64,000 bases of DNA. Origin: Mesaphorura yosii (lineage: Eukaryota; Arthropoda; Collembola; Poduromorpha; Tullbergiidae). This document shows positions 48,387-60,454 of this stretch, in pieces. Both the position numbers and the translations under genes were made by a program. How positions within the stretch are numbered: position 1 is the stretch's first letter; each line of letters begins with the position of its first letter. The stretch is taken from positions 1 through 64,000 of the forward strand of contig WIXG01000008.1 in the NCBI GenBank assembly GCA_009869945.1. Reading direction: 5' to 3'. The notes under the pieces were generated by a model. The model saw only the letters and a list, made by a program, of their open reading frames with translations, did not search any database and had not been told where the DNA came from.

Positions 48387-51300
48387 GATTCGGAGACACT
48401 CTGGTCACTACTGCAAATTCGACTAATTTACAAAGATTTCAAAACGCCAATTATAGTAGGAAATTATTGTAGCAAGAAAGTTACCTCACTTCGGTTCTTG
48501 AATTTTGGTATTCTCTTTGAAAAAATGGGCGCTGTTTGAATAAAGTGTAGCACTGCATTTAATATCAACAAATAGCAAAGATTACTCCAAAAGAATTCGG
48601 CTAGCGATGTGCAGTCCACGTAAAGATTCGTTAGCATGATCAAGCCTTGTAAAAACGTCAAATTAAATATTTAAGCATTTTCACATGATCTCTCTAAATC
48701 AGGCGCTAGCGCACTTGTATCTTTCCACTTTTATTGGATATGTCATCAGAATTATGATTTAGGCGCGTGTACGCGTTTTCATTGTAAATCATCTAACCAC
48801 GTAGACTCTTCACCAGTCAGAGCAGGAAATGTGCCCGGATCAAGCCGAATTCAGAAGAGGAAATGTTTGTCCAATTTTCACCGACAAACTCCAGAATAAA
48901 TAGAAAGAGGATATAAACCTTGGGGGAAAACAGCACACACAAAAATTGGCGAGCTGCATGATTGTGATTGAATAATGCTGTTTACGTCTTTCATCTTTTA
49001 GTGAGCATTTTTCACTACGATGTGCTTTCGCACTGTTTGTGGCCGTGGGCTAGATTGAAAGCGCTCGTCCGAAATATTTGCAACTGCTCAACTGTTCAGT
49101 ACAGGAAAACTGTGGGCAAAGTTTCCAAAATAAACCCGACAGTTAATGGATTGACATTTCCATTAAATTAAAATGGCTAGCCTCAGCCGTCAGAGGCTGG
49201 ATTTTCGTCTGTTGCAGTTTTACTCATTTTCTGCTGACGACAATCCACCGACGAACACATCATGGACCACCATCATAAACTTTGGCTTTGACTTTGAAGG
49301 TTGAAACGGTGCCACATTAAATTGGGCACTCAGACAGGCGTAAAACAAACAGCTTCAAATGGGACGGAGTACGATGTGGGATAGCGGATTTGAATTCCAG
49401 AATATTATTGCCTTTTGATGTGGTGCAATAAAATGGAGAGTCGGATCTCCCACTTCAATGGAGCAAATGATAATAAGGTAATGTTATTACTGCACGGCCG
49501 AGTCATCATGCGAAATGCGATGGATGGAGATGAGAAGATGAGATCTCGCCGTGATTCGTGTGACAACGCACTTCACGTGGACCATTCATCTGCTGTGTGT
49601 CGATGTGGACGTGAACCTGCAGCAGAGCTTCACGGCCCGGGTCTCCTGTCTGCCGTTGCTGAGTTTCTGTGGATTACGGTCTATTCTTATCCTCCGCTCA
49701 GAGAGAAAATTGCTATTACGCTTAATTAAACAAAAGGGACATTTCGCCCATGATACTTTCACGCTGGAGCTGGATTCCGAATACCGAATGCTGATGGTTG
49801 GCTGAGCTGAGCCGAGTCGCCGAGCTGTGAAGCCAATAAAAAGGAAATCAACTGACAATGACACTTTTGCAGGTGCGACGTCGCTCTCGCTCGCTCGGTT
49901 CTCTTGGGCTTTGAGGCGGATGCTTTCTCATCTCAACCTGCTCTCTCCTCGCACTCCTTCGTCGTATTCCACTTTTACTCTACGCTGCTGTCGAACACGC
50001 TGGAGCTATTCTGCTCGCTCAGACGTAATTCCCTTCTTGGAATAAAAGATTCCAGCCCGAGCGAATTAACAGTGGATCTCGCTCGCAGCCTCGTATTCGC
50101 GTCTGCCCTGTAGCTCTTGCTTTATGCTTTATCCATTTCCGTGCCTTTCTCTTTCGCATTCTCTTTTTGCAAGCATTCGAGGACACGAATTACGAATTAC
50201 GAGCTGCGAGTTACAAGTTACAACGCGCACAGAGCACGCGACGAAGAGAGGAGACTCGGATTTTATAATATAATTGTATTGTATCATAATAAGCACAACA
50301 CAACAAGCAACCAACACCAGGCTACTTTACAACTTCTACTGCTGCTGCTGCTTCCGACCCGCGCTCACGGCCATGGCCACAGCGGCTACTGCAGGAATTA
50401 CGTGCCGTACGTGTCCATGTCCAACCTAATTTTCAAGCTTGCATACGCTCTAAACTCCACTCTGAAATATGGGCTCTGAAATTGGGTAAATACTGACGTA
50501 AACTCAAGGAAAACATTTCAATCTTATCGTACAATGCATACACAAGGCTAAAGCGGCAGGCTTTTGTGCAAGGCATTGAAAAGCCTATGCAATAAGCAAA
50601 AGCAAACAGGCTTTGGCTTTCCTTCCCGTTCGTTCGGTTCGTGAATGTTTTCAATTTTGACATAGAAATTTGAGAATTTAGTGAAAGGATCTCGAAACTC
50701 AACTCACTCAAACCGTGAAGGACTGACTACACATGTACTACAATTTATACGCAGGGCCAGGGCACGAGTCCCACGAGAAACGAGCAACTGGTAGTACGGG
50801 CTCAGGGCTGTGGAAAGTTTTCTCCACCCATAATGACACACAAGCCTATAACGCGTGCTGTGTACTAGCGCGGGAGCACTAGAATCTAGACCCAAAGTAG
50901 AAACTCGAATCTGGGGTCATATCGCATCATCACACATGAGTAAACTTTCCTCTGCGCGTACGGCGTACTTTCTCCCTGCTTTCTGCGCTTGCAGGCAGCG
51001 AAAGCGGCAGTCGCAGTGACAGTAGATCGTGAATACGGGCTCGGGTAGTTTTAGTGGTTATGACTCGCTGTCTCTTTCAGTTCGTCTGAAAATAGACCCA
51101 AGCACACGTTCAGCTCCGCACAGTTCTGGCGGCTCCAGCACAGAAGTGCCAGTTGCCGTTCCCCGAACCATACTTTTCCCGTCCTCAGTGCTGGGCGACA
51201 GCATTTAGTGTTTTACTCCTTCGTTCTTTGTGCTCCTGAGCTGCTTAAAGTCCAAACGCTCTCTATGTTGCGTAAGAACGCGAATTGAAAGGACACTTTT

Positions 51301-52113
51301 ATCCAGTGCGCTGTACTGCACGTAGAAAGAAAAAACAATAACATTAAATCTTTCTTTCGTTTTAGGTTTTACAAGTTGCACTAAGCACAAGCACACAAAG
51401 CGTATAGATTCGAGTGCGAGGGCACTGGAACCGAGAAATCAGCTAATCCGTCTCCGTCTTTCGCTTCTTTCGTCTTTCTTTTGCATAAAAGATACATTTA
51501 TTCGCGTATGTACACAGTGCGCTGGTGCTTCATCTCAACACTCTGTCTGAGCTTCAGCTTCAGCTACTTACGAATTACTTGTGCCCAGTTGCCATCTAAT
51601 CCTCGGATGTGCTTGGCCAGTTGAGTCTTGAGTGCGCGTGGCTCAGGCAAGTCAGGTCGAGTCGAGTCAAGGAGACGAACACAAGACGCTGGGCTCCGCT
51701 TTCATTTCAAAGTTGATTTTAAATTCTACAGTCAATTTGTCAAGTTGTTGATTGCAGTGCTTGTTAGCTTCGAGGCTTCTTCGTTTGAGTTTGTTTATTT
51801 AGCTTTTGGCGAATAAGAGTAGCCTGATTGAGAGCGTACAAGGTCGAGACAGACTCTAAAATTGAAGCAGAGCGCAGAGAAAGCAAAACAGCAGAGAAGC
51901 AGATGACAAGACTAACAGTGAAGTTTGTATTTCGGTGCTCAGTGAATCTTATATTGAGATTACATTCATTCAACACATTGCTTTGTGGGAGTCCAACATC
52001 GTGTTTTAATTGAATTTGGAGTCGTGTTATCAGACATCACGAGTGAGTCACACGGCTTCTTGAGTTTTCGCATTGGACGTTAGCGTGCATGGGTTACCGT
52101 GATAAAAGCGAAC
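48387..52113. other. 3.7-kb region without a clear gene
   Basis: Frames such as 49415-49729, 49551-49805 and 50117-50479 overlap one another in different frames with no domain, signal peptide or splice support. The last 0.5 kb may hold 5' UTR exons of the downstream membrane-protein gene. No repeats of note besides a short GCT run near 50339. Confidence 0.4.
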
Positions 52114-52139
52114 ATGGGGAAGTTAATTGGCATTATTAA
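52089..52139 (+). promoter_or_regulatory. Overlapping upstream ORF
   Basis: An ATG at 52089 opens a 16-codon frame that ends with TAA at 52137-52139, overlapping the main start codon (52114) in another frame. If present in the mRNA, ribosomes starting here would bypass the main ATG, so it would dampen translation. Confidence 0.35.
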
Positions 52140-52753
52140 TTCTGCGGCTGAACCTGACATCGACCCAATATTCGAGCGGGAACCAGACCCAATCCCAGCC
52201 TACTCCACAAAATGGGACAACATCCGTAAATACGACGAGGAGGAACGACTACGAGATTTGAAAAGACTGCGTGAACCATCAGAGTCTCACCTCTTGGAAC
52301 TCATCATTGTTTTGGCTTTTGTTGCGTTGATCATCATCATTTTCATTAAGTGCTTCTGCGAAAGAAGTACACCGATACAGACGTGGTTCAACACGTAAGT
52401 TCTCCTCGGTCTGCTTCTGAGTCGTGAGTCCTCTGACACCCGTTCTTGTAAGTCAGTGCATGAATGTAACTTTCTCCCATAGAAAATATCGGCCAGGGAC
52501 TGCGGCCTCAAACTCGCGGCGTACGTCGCAAGCTGTTCAAAACATCGACGGGATTCCTGGAGCAACCACTCCAGTCGCGGCAGCCAACATTTTTCGGCCA
52601 GTCAAGTCACATGATGCTAATGACAAGTCGCCGTGTGGAGCAGGGATAGAATTTCCGACAGGGAGGAAAAAAAGTCACAATCTCAGCGGTGACATGGACG
52701 ATGACAATCCGAGTCCGTACTTGTCGACCACGGTCGTCACTTCCAAAGCGTAA
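52114..52753 (+). CDS. Small single-pass membrane protein, 183 aa, 2 exons, unknown
   Basis: Exons 52114-52394 and 52483-52753 (552 bases, phases close; donor GTAAGT, acceptor after CTCCCATAG). The N-terminal 68 residues are acidic and charged with no signal peptide. A strong membrane helix follows at about residues 69-89 (ELIIVLAFVALIIIIFIKCF), then a Cys-containing junction and a C-terminal tail rich in Ser, Pro, Asn and Asp with basic patches (NSRRTSQ, TGRKKSH) that could be phosphorylated. By the positive-inside rule the tail is probably cytosolic. I recognise no family. Confidence 0.65.
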
Positions 52754-53630
52754 GCTTTGAAAAATGACCATGGTGGCATATGGCGAATTCGATGATAACT
52801 CACCACCTCCAAGACCTTACTTACTCTTACATTACCACGACTATAGTTAGTGTACACCTTTGAGCCTCCACCGTATCTTGTTGACACTTAAATGTATGTG
52901 TATAGCTAAGGTAATTAGGCTTACTTGGAATTGCTGAGCATTATTTGCACTTCTGTGGCAATTCATAGAATTTACACTAGCATGTAGAAGCCTGCATAAT
53001 TCCTTCGATATCGCTCCCAATCGGCCCTGATAATTACATGCTACATCATGCCAATATCATACCAAATAATTTCATTACGTTTTGCCAATGAATTCGCCAA
53101 ACGGATTAATATCAACGTCTTCGGTTATCTATTTTCTAATACTGTTTTCACCGCCTCCACAAAATGCCACTCTGCAGTCCCAATATTCAATCCAGAAACC
53201 ATTTCGTCTGCTTTAGCACCTTCCGAGAAACAGTCAGCACCCGAAACCCATATCATTATCATTCTTCTGGTTTTCCCTAATCCTTCCTTCCGTACTCCGT
53301 TCTAAAAGCTAAAGCTACAAATTCGCTCTCAGCTTTTAAAACGGACTTCTCACCACATTATCATTGCAAATCATGATTCGCATTCGCACTCACATCAAAA
53401 CCAAATCAGAAACATGGACCACGACCACACATACCATTACACGTGTATTCAAATTCTTGTATCATTCAAAACGAGCTACTGAACCGAAATCATGAGCTGA
53501 TGTGTAGACGACTGGGCAATTGCGATATTGCGAATTGTGTATTCAACCGCACTGAATGCGCATTGTCCAGTCAAGTGATAAAGGAAACTTTCGTACCTTA
53601 AATATAAGAACCTTTATAAAAATTGTAAAG
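52754..53630. other. Intergenic, no gene seen
   Basis: AT-rich, with unsupported frames (52675-52887 minus, 53048-53305 plus). It probably includes the 3' UTR of the preceding gene and the promoter of the small secreted peptide gene. Confidence 0.4.
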
Positions 53631-53843
53631 ATGCAAAATCTTGTTATTCTTGTCGTGTCGTATATTCTCGCGTGTACACTCCACTCAACCACTTCCTCTT
53701 ATGCAAGATTTACCTTACATACTCATTATTCATGTAATCGTAAGACAAGACAAGTTAAGAAAGATATTTTTCCTTCAAATTAATTAATCAAATGAATTCC
53801 AGATGACCGATTTGGTGCTGGAAATTATTTCAGTGTGAAATGA
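53631..53843 (+). CDS. Tiny secreted peptide, 49 aa, 2 exons, unknown
   Basis: Exon 1 53631-53739, intron 53740-53802 (63 bases, GTAAGA to TTCCAG), exon 2 53803-53843; 150 bases give 49 codons plus TGA. The protein begins with a classical signal peptide (MQNLVILVVSYILACTLHS) and the mature part is about 30 residues with a single Cys or two, ending CNHDRFGAGNYFSVK. Without splicing the first exon would read on into KTRQVKKDIF and stop at 53783. AATAAA at 54117-54122 gives a 3' UTR of 0.27 kb. It resembles short secreted peptide genes (neuropeptide-, antimicrobial- or cuticle-type), but no motif decides between them. Confidence 0.5.
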
Positions 53844-54116
53844 TCGTAATTGTGATTGTTAATTGTTGTGTTGTCCTAAAAATTGCAAATGCATGGAATG
53901 AAGACTCAATTAAGCATCTACTTCAGTCTTCGGTTGTCCTGTGATTGTACAAGAGTTCTTGAGCTATCACAAGTATTCAGTTTTGTTGAGATTGTATTTG
54001 TTGTTAACCTTATCGATATTATTGTATATTAGTTGGTAAACTAACCAAACTTTATGTAGACAAAGACACGAAATTGGTGACAAAATTATTGTGAACTTAT
54101 GAGAGAGATTTTGTAA

Positions 54117-54122
54117 AATAAA
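54117..54122 (+). terminator. Poly(A) signal after the small peptide gene
   Basis: AATAAA, 274 bases past the TGA at 53841-53843. Confidence 0.45.
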
Positions 54123-55776
54123 GATTCATTATTCCCACCCAAATCATTAAGGGTTGCGCTGTCCAAATCGCAATTTCATTTCAGCTTCTAGCAGACTGGT
54201 CCTAACAGCTTATAACCAGTCGATCACGTTGACATGTGAAGGAAGCACCAAGTTTATGAGCATGAAACAGCGGAGCACGTGAAAACTGTGTTGAGGTTGC
54301 TCAATTAATCGGGAGCAAGTGTACAAAATCTTGACGACCTTCGCTGTCATCACTTTGGGTACAATTCATGGCTGCCTTGCATAATTACGTTTGCACTTGA
54401 CGTAGGAACTCGAAAGATATTCGCATCGACTAATGAAGTGTGCCACTAGCATATTTGATTGGAGACACTGAACCAACTCAGGCGGACGCGATTGGAATAG
54501 CTGAAACTTGTTTCGTGCACGTGGATATGTGTTAACAGTTTTATGGTGAAGAGAAGAGAGTGAGACAATTAATACATAGACGAAACCTACTCCGGTTGAC
54601 AATCCCTGAATTTCGTAATAATACTTGGTTTAGAATTTGGTGAGAGTGAAGTGAATCCGTTGAGGACATAACATTGAAAATTCCTTTATTAGTGACGCTT
54701 CATCCAAAATCGGCCTAAAATCTTATAAATATGAGTTCCATCATCTAAGGCATTCCAGACTCATTTTAGTGTTCTTGCGTAAACCGTGAACTGGTGTTGT
54801 GGTGTTAGAGTTAATGTCTTGTAAGAGAAAATATATTTCATTCAGTTTCATCGGCAGTTTTTCTTAGGAACAGCCGCCGTCAGACATTAGGGTCTTGGAC
54901 ATTAGGCGCGGCATATAAAACGCGAAACTTCTTTATAGACATCGTTCAGGAAAAAGTGAACCATGAAACTGTAATAATGCACTTTGTGGACGCGCACAAG
55001 AAAAACACTGCTCGTTATGACAGTCATGAGTTTCGCATAAGCGCAACGCGCAAGCATTTCCAAAAGGTGCTCTCATGTTCATACGCTCAGCAGGAGTGCA
55101 AAACTTTCTCGGAAGTTCAGCTTCAGTCAGAGCATAACTGACGAGAGGAAGCCTTTCAAAACGTAAGTTAAATAAAAGTGAGTAAAAGTAAACTTTGTAC
55201 TCCACATCTCACGTTTCATTCGACACGAACGCGGACAGACAGCTCCGCAAATGATGGATGATTCGCAAAGAAAGGTTGCGAGCAACGAGGCCGCTGACGG
55301 GCTGACCGCAGGATCCAATTTCGCTGGCATCGCGTACAAGCATACACGCGTACGGCGCATGAAATGTCGGAGAAACCAATTAGCCTGTCCATTCCCTTCA
55401 ACTTTTGCACAATGATGTGCTTGTTGGTTGGTTCGGCAATGTTGGGCAGCCAGCAGCAAAAATAGTTTCCATCTTCCCATTTTTCATATCAACGTCAATT
55501 ACCCACTGTCCAATCCGGCATTAACCCGCAAAGGATGAATACTGAATGCTAACGACTTTTGCCCCAGAAAGTAATGTCATTCTTAATCACAAGATTCGAA
55601 TCCGCTGTGAATGAACCGTCAAAGCTCTTGGCTTTTTGTGTCTCGGATTTCTCCTACGCGTACTGCGGACATTAAAAGCAGGAACAAAGTCTTCGTGTCA
55701 TTTATTTGAACTTCGTTGCTAAATACTAATCCTTATTTTAACTTTCAAGGTGATCAAGATCAGCGACGGCAATACA
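54123..55776. other. Intergenic, no gene seen
   Basis: Frames at 54366-54602, 54933-55205 and 55127-55480 on the minus strand overlap each other and have no support. Confidence 0.4.
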
Positions 55777-57163
55777 ATGGCTGGCCGTTGCCGTAACTTG
55801 CTGACAATGTCCATTTTCTTCTGTGTATCAATTCATCTGCCTTTGCTCTCCCGTTCTTTGCCGATAGACACCGCTGCTGTAAGTCGCCACTTGAAGTGTT
55901 CGATTTTGTTTGAGAACCGAGGATCAATGACTTTAGGGACTTAACTTTTTCACGTAACGCAAAAGACTGAGCCACGCAACGCTAAAATATTGTCCCGTAA
56001 AATGTTACCGGAAAACCAGTCTAACGGTTTGTGGGTGACATAAGAGCCATGCTTTAGCGTCACCCCTTAAGAACTCCGCAACGCAACCACGCTACACACC
56101 TTTTGGTCAGCGTTGTTGTGTTATCTTCTAGCGTGCGATGTTCTTACGTAATGCGTTACGCTAAAATAATTGCGCAAATAAATAACCTTTACATTGCGAG
56201 TCTTAACGTCAGTCCTAAGGTAGCGGGAAGAAGCTAAGTCCCTATTGTGTTTACTTGTAGGAAGGTATGATTCAATCTCGAGCAGTCGCTGACTCCGAAT
56301 CCTTCGCCTCCAGAATATCAGACCCTCCACCTCAGCCGCTCACCGTCACCCGCGAGAAGCGTGCGCACCAAGGTCCAATTACAGAACTGTACTATTGCAT
56401 TAAGATTTTATTTACTCACCCAACATGCTGGACTTTTGAAAATAATCGTTTAGCTTACATACGTTACCTCAGACAGCGAAAAATGAGGCAGGCCGAGGAG
56501 CGTGAGCTTCGCGAGAAGTTGGCCAGTAAAATTGTTCCGCCCGCCGCCACGACGCCAGGCTCATTTCTCTCTAGGCTGCCATTGCCAAGACTTCCTCCAA
56601 TCAACGCGGAAGCCATCATGTCCAGAATTCCGCCTAGCGTTCTCATGACCATGAACCAAACCGCAATGAATGTGATGCAGCGAATACCGCCAGAGGTCAT
56701 AGGCGCGATTGGTGCTGCACGCCAAGCCATTCCCGCGTACATTGAGCAGGTGCGTGGTCCAGTCAGCCAGGCTGTGGCCGGTATTACGATGATGGGGCAA
56801 CGACTTGTTGGAGCCGTGCAACAGGGATATCGCTCAGCGAAGTCGGGGGACCTCGCGGCGTCTGTAGCTGGAATGTTGGGAATGGGCGGCCCACCTCCTC
56901 CAAAAGCAGCTGCTGCTGGCGCGGCCGCCCAGAAGCCCGACCCCGCCGCCTCGCCCCTAGCTCAACTGCGCAGAATGGCGATGGGTTTCATGTCGATGGC
57001 AATGGCAGAACCGGCACCGGGAACCGAACCGAATAGGGTTCAGATGCTGGTCCAGAGAGCGATGCAAGCCATTAATTCGAATCCTAATCTTAGAAACTTA
57101 ATGGCAAAAGTCATGAGCATGATGCCCATGCCAGAACCTGAACCCAAATCTAAGAAATCCTAA
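55777..57163 (+). CDS. Secreted Met/Ala/Pro-rich protein, 334 aa (or 307), unknown
   Basis: Exon 1 55777-55878 encodes a signal peptide (NLLTMSIFFCVSIHLPLLS); after a 382-base intron exon 2 runs 56261-57163 in phase 0. Inside exon 2, 56373-56453 (81 bases, AT-rich, GTCCAA to TTTAG) may be a further intron: it is a multiple of three without stops, so both forms stay in frame. The mature protein has a basic helical segment (QRKMRQAEERELREKLASK), then repeated amphipathic, Met- and Ala-rich helices (SRIPPSVLMTMNQTAMNVMQ, RIPPEVIGAIGAARQAIPAY, RNLMAKVMSMMPMPEP) separated by PPPP/AAA linkers and a GMGG patch. There are almost no Cys. It could be an extracellular matrix, silk-like or lipid/protectant protein; no family is recognised. 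Local GC is well above neighbouring DNA. Confidence 0.65.
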
Positions 57164-57250
57164 CGATTGCACCGCTATCACATCTTACTGTCTTACGCGT
57201 TATATGAATTAAAAAGTTTGCTTTGAAAAAGCGTCGAGACGGTTGCTACT

Positions 57251-57256
57251 TTTATT
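57251..57256 (-). terminator. Poly(A) signal of the WSD1-like gene
   Basis: AATAAA on the minus strand, about 45 bases past the stop at 57299-57301. It lies about 90 bases beyond the stop of the convergent plus-strand gene. Confidence 0.55.
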
Positions 57257-57298
57257 ACACAGGCTAAAGCTCCAATACAATACAACGCTACGAAGTTG

Positions 57299-59090
57299 TC
57301 ATACGAAAATTTTGTCGATGCCCAAATCTGCGTACGAACCCAGCTCCACAATCTCTTTCTCAAATTCCCTGATAATGGTCGATACATCATCCGGATCGGA
57401 GAGACAGGCCGCGTCCGCACTCACACAAGCCCGTACCTTTCCATTATAGCTGAAGAACCCGGCGCTGATTCCTAAATAAAAAGATACGACCTTTACATTT
57501 ATGCATCCATTACCACGCCTTGCTAATGTGTGTCATCGTCGCGCGTAATTTCCACCACTCACCCGTGCTGCACCGAATCGGGGCCCACGCTGAGAGTTCC
57601 ATTAGTTCGCAACCATTAAACAGAGTGCACGACTCGGATGGGCCAGGCACATTCGTAATGAGAATGGTTGCATGGGCAAGATCGGAAAGAAACTGGGAAA
57701 ACAGCCGTGGAAGCAGGCCAGCGAATTTCATGGTGAAGAAACTGAGCAGAATGTCGGGCGCTCGTTCCAGTTCACGGTACGCCTTGTACGCACTATTTAA
57801 GCGTTGGATGGACGAACTCAGACCAATGTGGATTGGGAGCAGCGCCACTGCGAAACGATTGTGGGGCTTGAGGTTCGGGTACGGTAACAGCGCGACCGTC
57901 TGGAATCCGTGCAGCATTTTGGGAACCGCCAACTTCTTCTTAATCGCCAAGTTTCGCAAAGCAGTGCCAATCGAAGACGCAAAAATTGCCGTAGTAGTCG
58001 TCCGGGTTCTGGTACGAATGAGTTTGAGAGCTTCCAGGCGAATGGGTCTGGACCACGACAGAGCCTTCGGACCAGTCAACTGCTTCCCGTGAAAGCAATT
58101 TGTTTCTTCGAGCAGTAAAGTGCGAAAGAAAGCTCGTGGCCCCAACACCAACACCGACAAATATGAGACCAGCCTTAAAGTCCACGGTATATGAATCGGG
58201 CGCAGTGGGTCAACTGCAAGTTTTGGTGGTGCGTCAGCAAATGCATTTTGAATGATGGATCCGCCTGAGATTCCGTCCATGTAACTGTGATGCATACGGA
58301 CGATGAGTCCAAAATATGTGCTTCCATCGGCATGCATTTTTGGGTCATTGTAAATGTAGTGCGGGACAAGCAATAGCTGCCATTGCGGATGCTCTCCAGG
58401 CAGCGGATAATCAATAACTTTCTGAATCTCTGCGAAGACTTCATCTTCGGTCAACGGCACTTCTGGTTTCGCTTCAAGCAAATACCGCACGTGGTTTTTT
58501 ATTTCGAATTCTTCACCACTCCGCTCCTCCCAGCAATAGTAGCCGTACTTCTTCACGGAACGCTTCCGCAGTTTGCCGTAAATTTTCTCATTGTTCACCA
58601 CACGATTTACAACATTGTGGAATATGCGATGGCGAATCGCTTCCAAATCACACACGCCCTTCATCACAAGATAATTGGTAAAGTTACACGAATTGGCGTA
58701 CTCGTCGTATGCCCAAAACGAGTCGTTTCCCGTCATCAACTCGACTTTGTTGTCCGCGTACCGAAGATACGTGGAGATGATACTACGAACACAATAGTTA
58801 ATGAGCAGGGCACCGGCGATGAACGGAACACAAAATGCAAAGGTTAACGAGTAAAACACAATTTCACTGAGCGAGGAAACTGTTTCAAGTTTTTTATAGC
58901 TTCTTGTGCTGTAGAAAAGTATTCCAGTCACAATATGCAGTTTGATTATGTCCAAAACCCACGCCCAAGCATTGGGGCTCGTGAACATGTCCAAAACCCA
59001 CGTCGTAGCGCTGAGGCTTGCGAATAAAGAATGTAAATACTGATTATGTCCGGACTCGACGAATTGCAGGACTGCCCCCAAGGCCTCCAT
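57299..59090 (-). CDS. Wax ester synthase/diacylglycerol acyltransferase, WSD1-like, 566 aa, 2 exons
   Basis: Exons 59090-57563 and 57471-57299 (1701 bases, phases close; intron 91 bases, GTGAGT to TTTAG). The catalytic HHxxxDG motif is HHSYMDG (267-273). The C-terminal half has the family signatures LLPYPNLKPHNRFAVALLPI, ILITNVPGPSE and, across the intron, APIRCSTG|ISAGFFSYNGKVRACVSAD followed by a DPDD segment. Two hydrophobic stretches at about 43-61 and 74-100 should anchor it in the ER membrane. Such enzymes esterify fatty acyl-CoA with a fatty alcohol or diacylglycerol, giving wax esters or triacylglycerol; in a terrestrial arthropod this would suit cuticular waterproofing. The fold is best known from bacteria and plants. 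Residues around 26-50 contain a duplicated 13-residue unit (see repeat). Confidence 0.88.
58948..59025 (-). repeat. 39-bp tandem duplication inside the wax synthase ORF
   Basis: ATGTCCAAAACCCACG (plus strand) begins both copies, at 58948 and 58987; the rest of each 39-base unit is similar with substitutions. It encodes the paired TTWVLDM and AWAWVLDI segments. The length is a multiple of three, so the frame is kept. Confidence 0.7.
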
Positions 59091-60367
59091 TTTAAGGTTT
59101 GGCCGGAAAACCGCAATGCAGTCAGCACAAATTCAATTCGTAACTGACCTGCATGCTGGTCCGATTTGCAATGATCCCCGATGTGAAGTATTCTTGATTC
59201 TCGACATCGCATTGCATTGAATTGATTGCATGAATGGTTTAAGGTCAATGCATGTAAACATTTACATGGGATTGTCTCAGTCTACGCGACGTAGGAGTTT
59301 GAAAGTCTCATAATTATGGCAAAAACCCTGCGAATAACAGTAAAGACTGGTTTTCGACTCTGACTCTGACTTGGATTTTCATAATGAAATTCAGCGGAAT
59401 GGAATTTTCACAGCGTGTACCATGCAAGATCATTACCGGCCTGTCCCTGCTGCGGGATCAGGTTTTGATGATCAAGCCCAGCACGGCAGAGGAAAGGCCA
59501 CACGACGATGATGAAAAACATAGCGTGAGATGCGTACAGAAAGCAGAAATCAAATTGTGCCCGTCTACTTACTGCTTCCATTGCTTCGTGAGCATATGTG
59601 AGAAAAAGGTATAATGCAATAAAATATAAAATATCATATATTGTGATGAAATGTGATATGATGTGTATCATTTTTATCACATTGCACGAAGGAGTAAACC
59701 TTTTACGGTTTATACAACTTGACGCATGAATTTTCAGCTAAATTGACTCGACAATTTGTGAGCTTCGTCCTCAAGCTTGCCCATACGCTGCTATAGAGTT
59801 GTCAGTGTCTCTCTTGTCTTAAATCACACTACAAATTTCAAACTACGATGGGGCGGAAGCTTGTAAGTTTGTGAAGCTTCTTCCGTCTCAACTGTATGGC
59901 GAGAATTTCGATTGTTCGATGCATGTAAGAAAAAAAACTCAGTGCCATTCGTGTAATTAATTACAGGACGCACACTCTCATTTTGCCTGTAAATGTGCTA
60001 GTTTGTAACATGAAATTAAATACAGCATAAGTTTTTGGCCCTTGACCTGCCTGGTAGGGCACTTGCAGCACAGCTCTCATAACCACTTTGAAAATGTTTT
60101 CGAGATTGTTACTCATTTAATTTAGGTACAGGTGGCTTGCTTTAGTGTACATACTTTAGTTGAGTGTGCTTTCTGCGTTGTACTTTCAACCTGTGCTACG
60201 GCCTCGCAAGCTAATACAGAAAATAATTGATTACTGGTGCAATATTTTGAATTTGAAAGCACTTGACTTGGATTGAATCCAAACCAGACAAAAAGTACAT
60301 GGCATAGAGTACACGTGAGTAAACGACGGTGTCTAAAGATGGCCCATAACACGTTCCATAAATGCAA
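59091..60367. other. Intergenic, no gene called
   Basis: A minus frame at 59408-59680 encodes two hydrophobic stretches (YFIALYLFLTYA, MFFIIVVWPFL) but has no splice or family support and may be chance. AT-rich imperfect repeats of ATGTGATATGATGTG type occur at 59630-59690. Confidence 0.35.
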
Positions 60368-60373
60368 AACAGT
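60368..60373 (-). terminator. Poly(A) signal of TRAPPC4
   Basis: AATAAA on the minus strand about 85 bases past the stop. Confidence 0.6.
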
Positions 60374-60454
60374 ATGATTTATTGATTGCATAGATCATAA
60401 ACTAATTCTAAGGAATGTACACAATTATCGCAAAGGCTAAATGCGATACGCGCG

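Noticed and set aside
57520..58092. 190-codon plus-strand ORF
   Set aside because: Shadow of the wax synthase exon on the opposite strand.
59408..59680. Minus-strand ORF with two hydrophobic stretches
   Set aside because: AT-rich DNA gives such frames by chance; no start context, splice signals or family.
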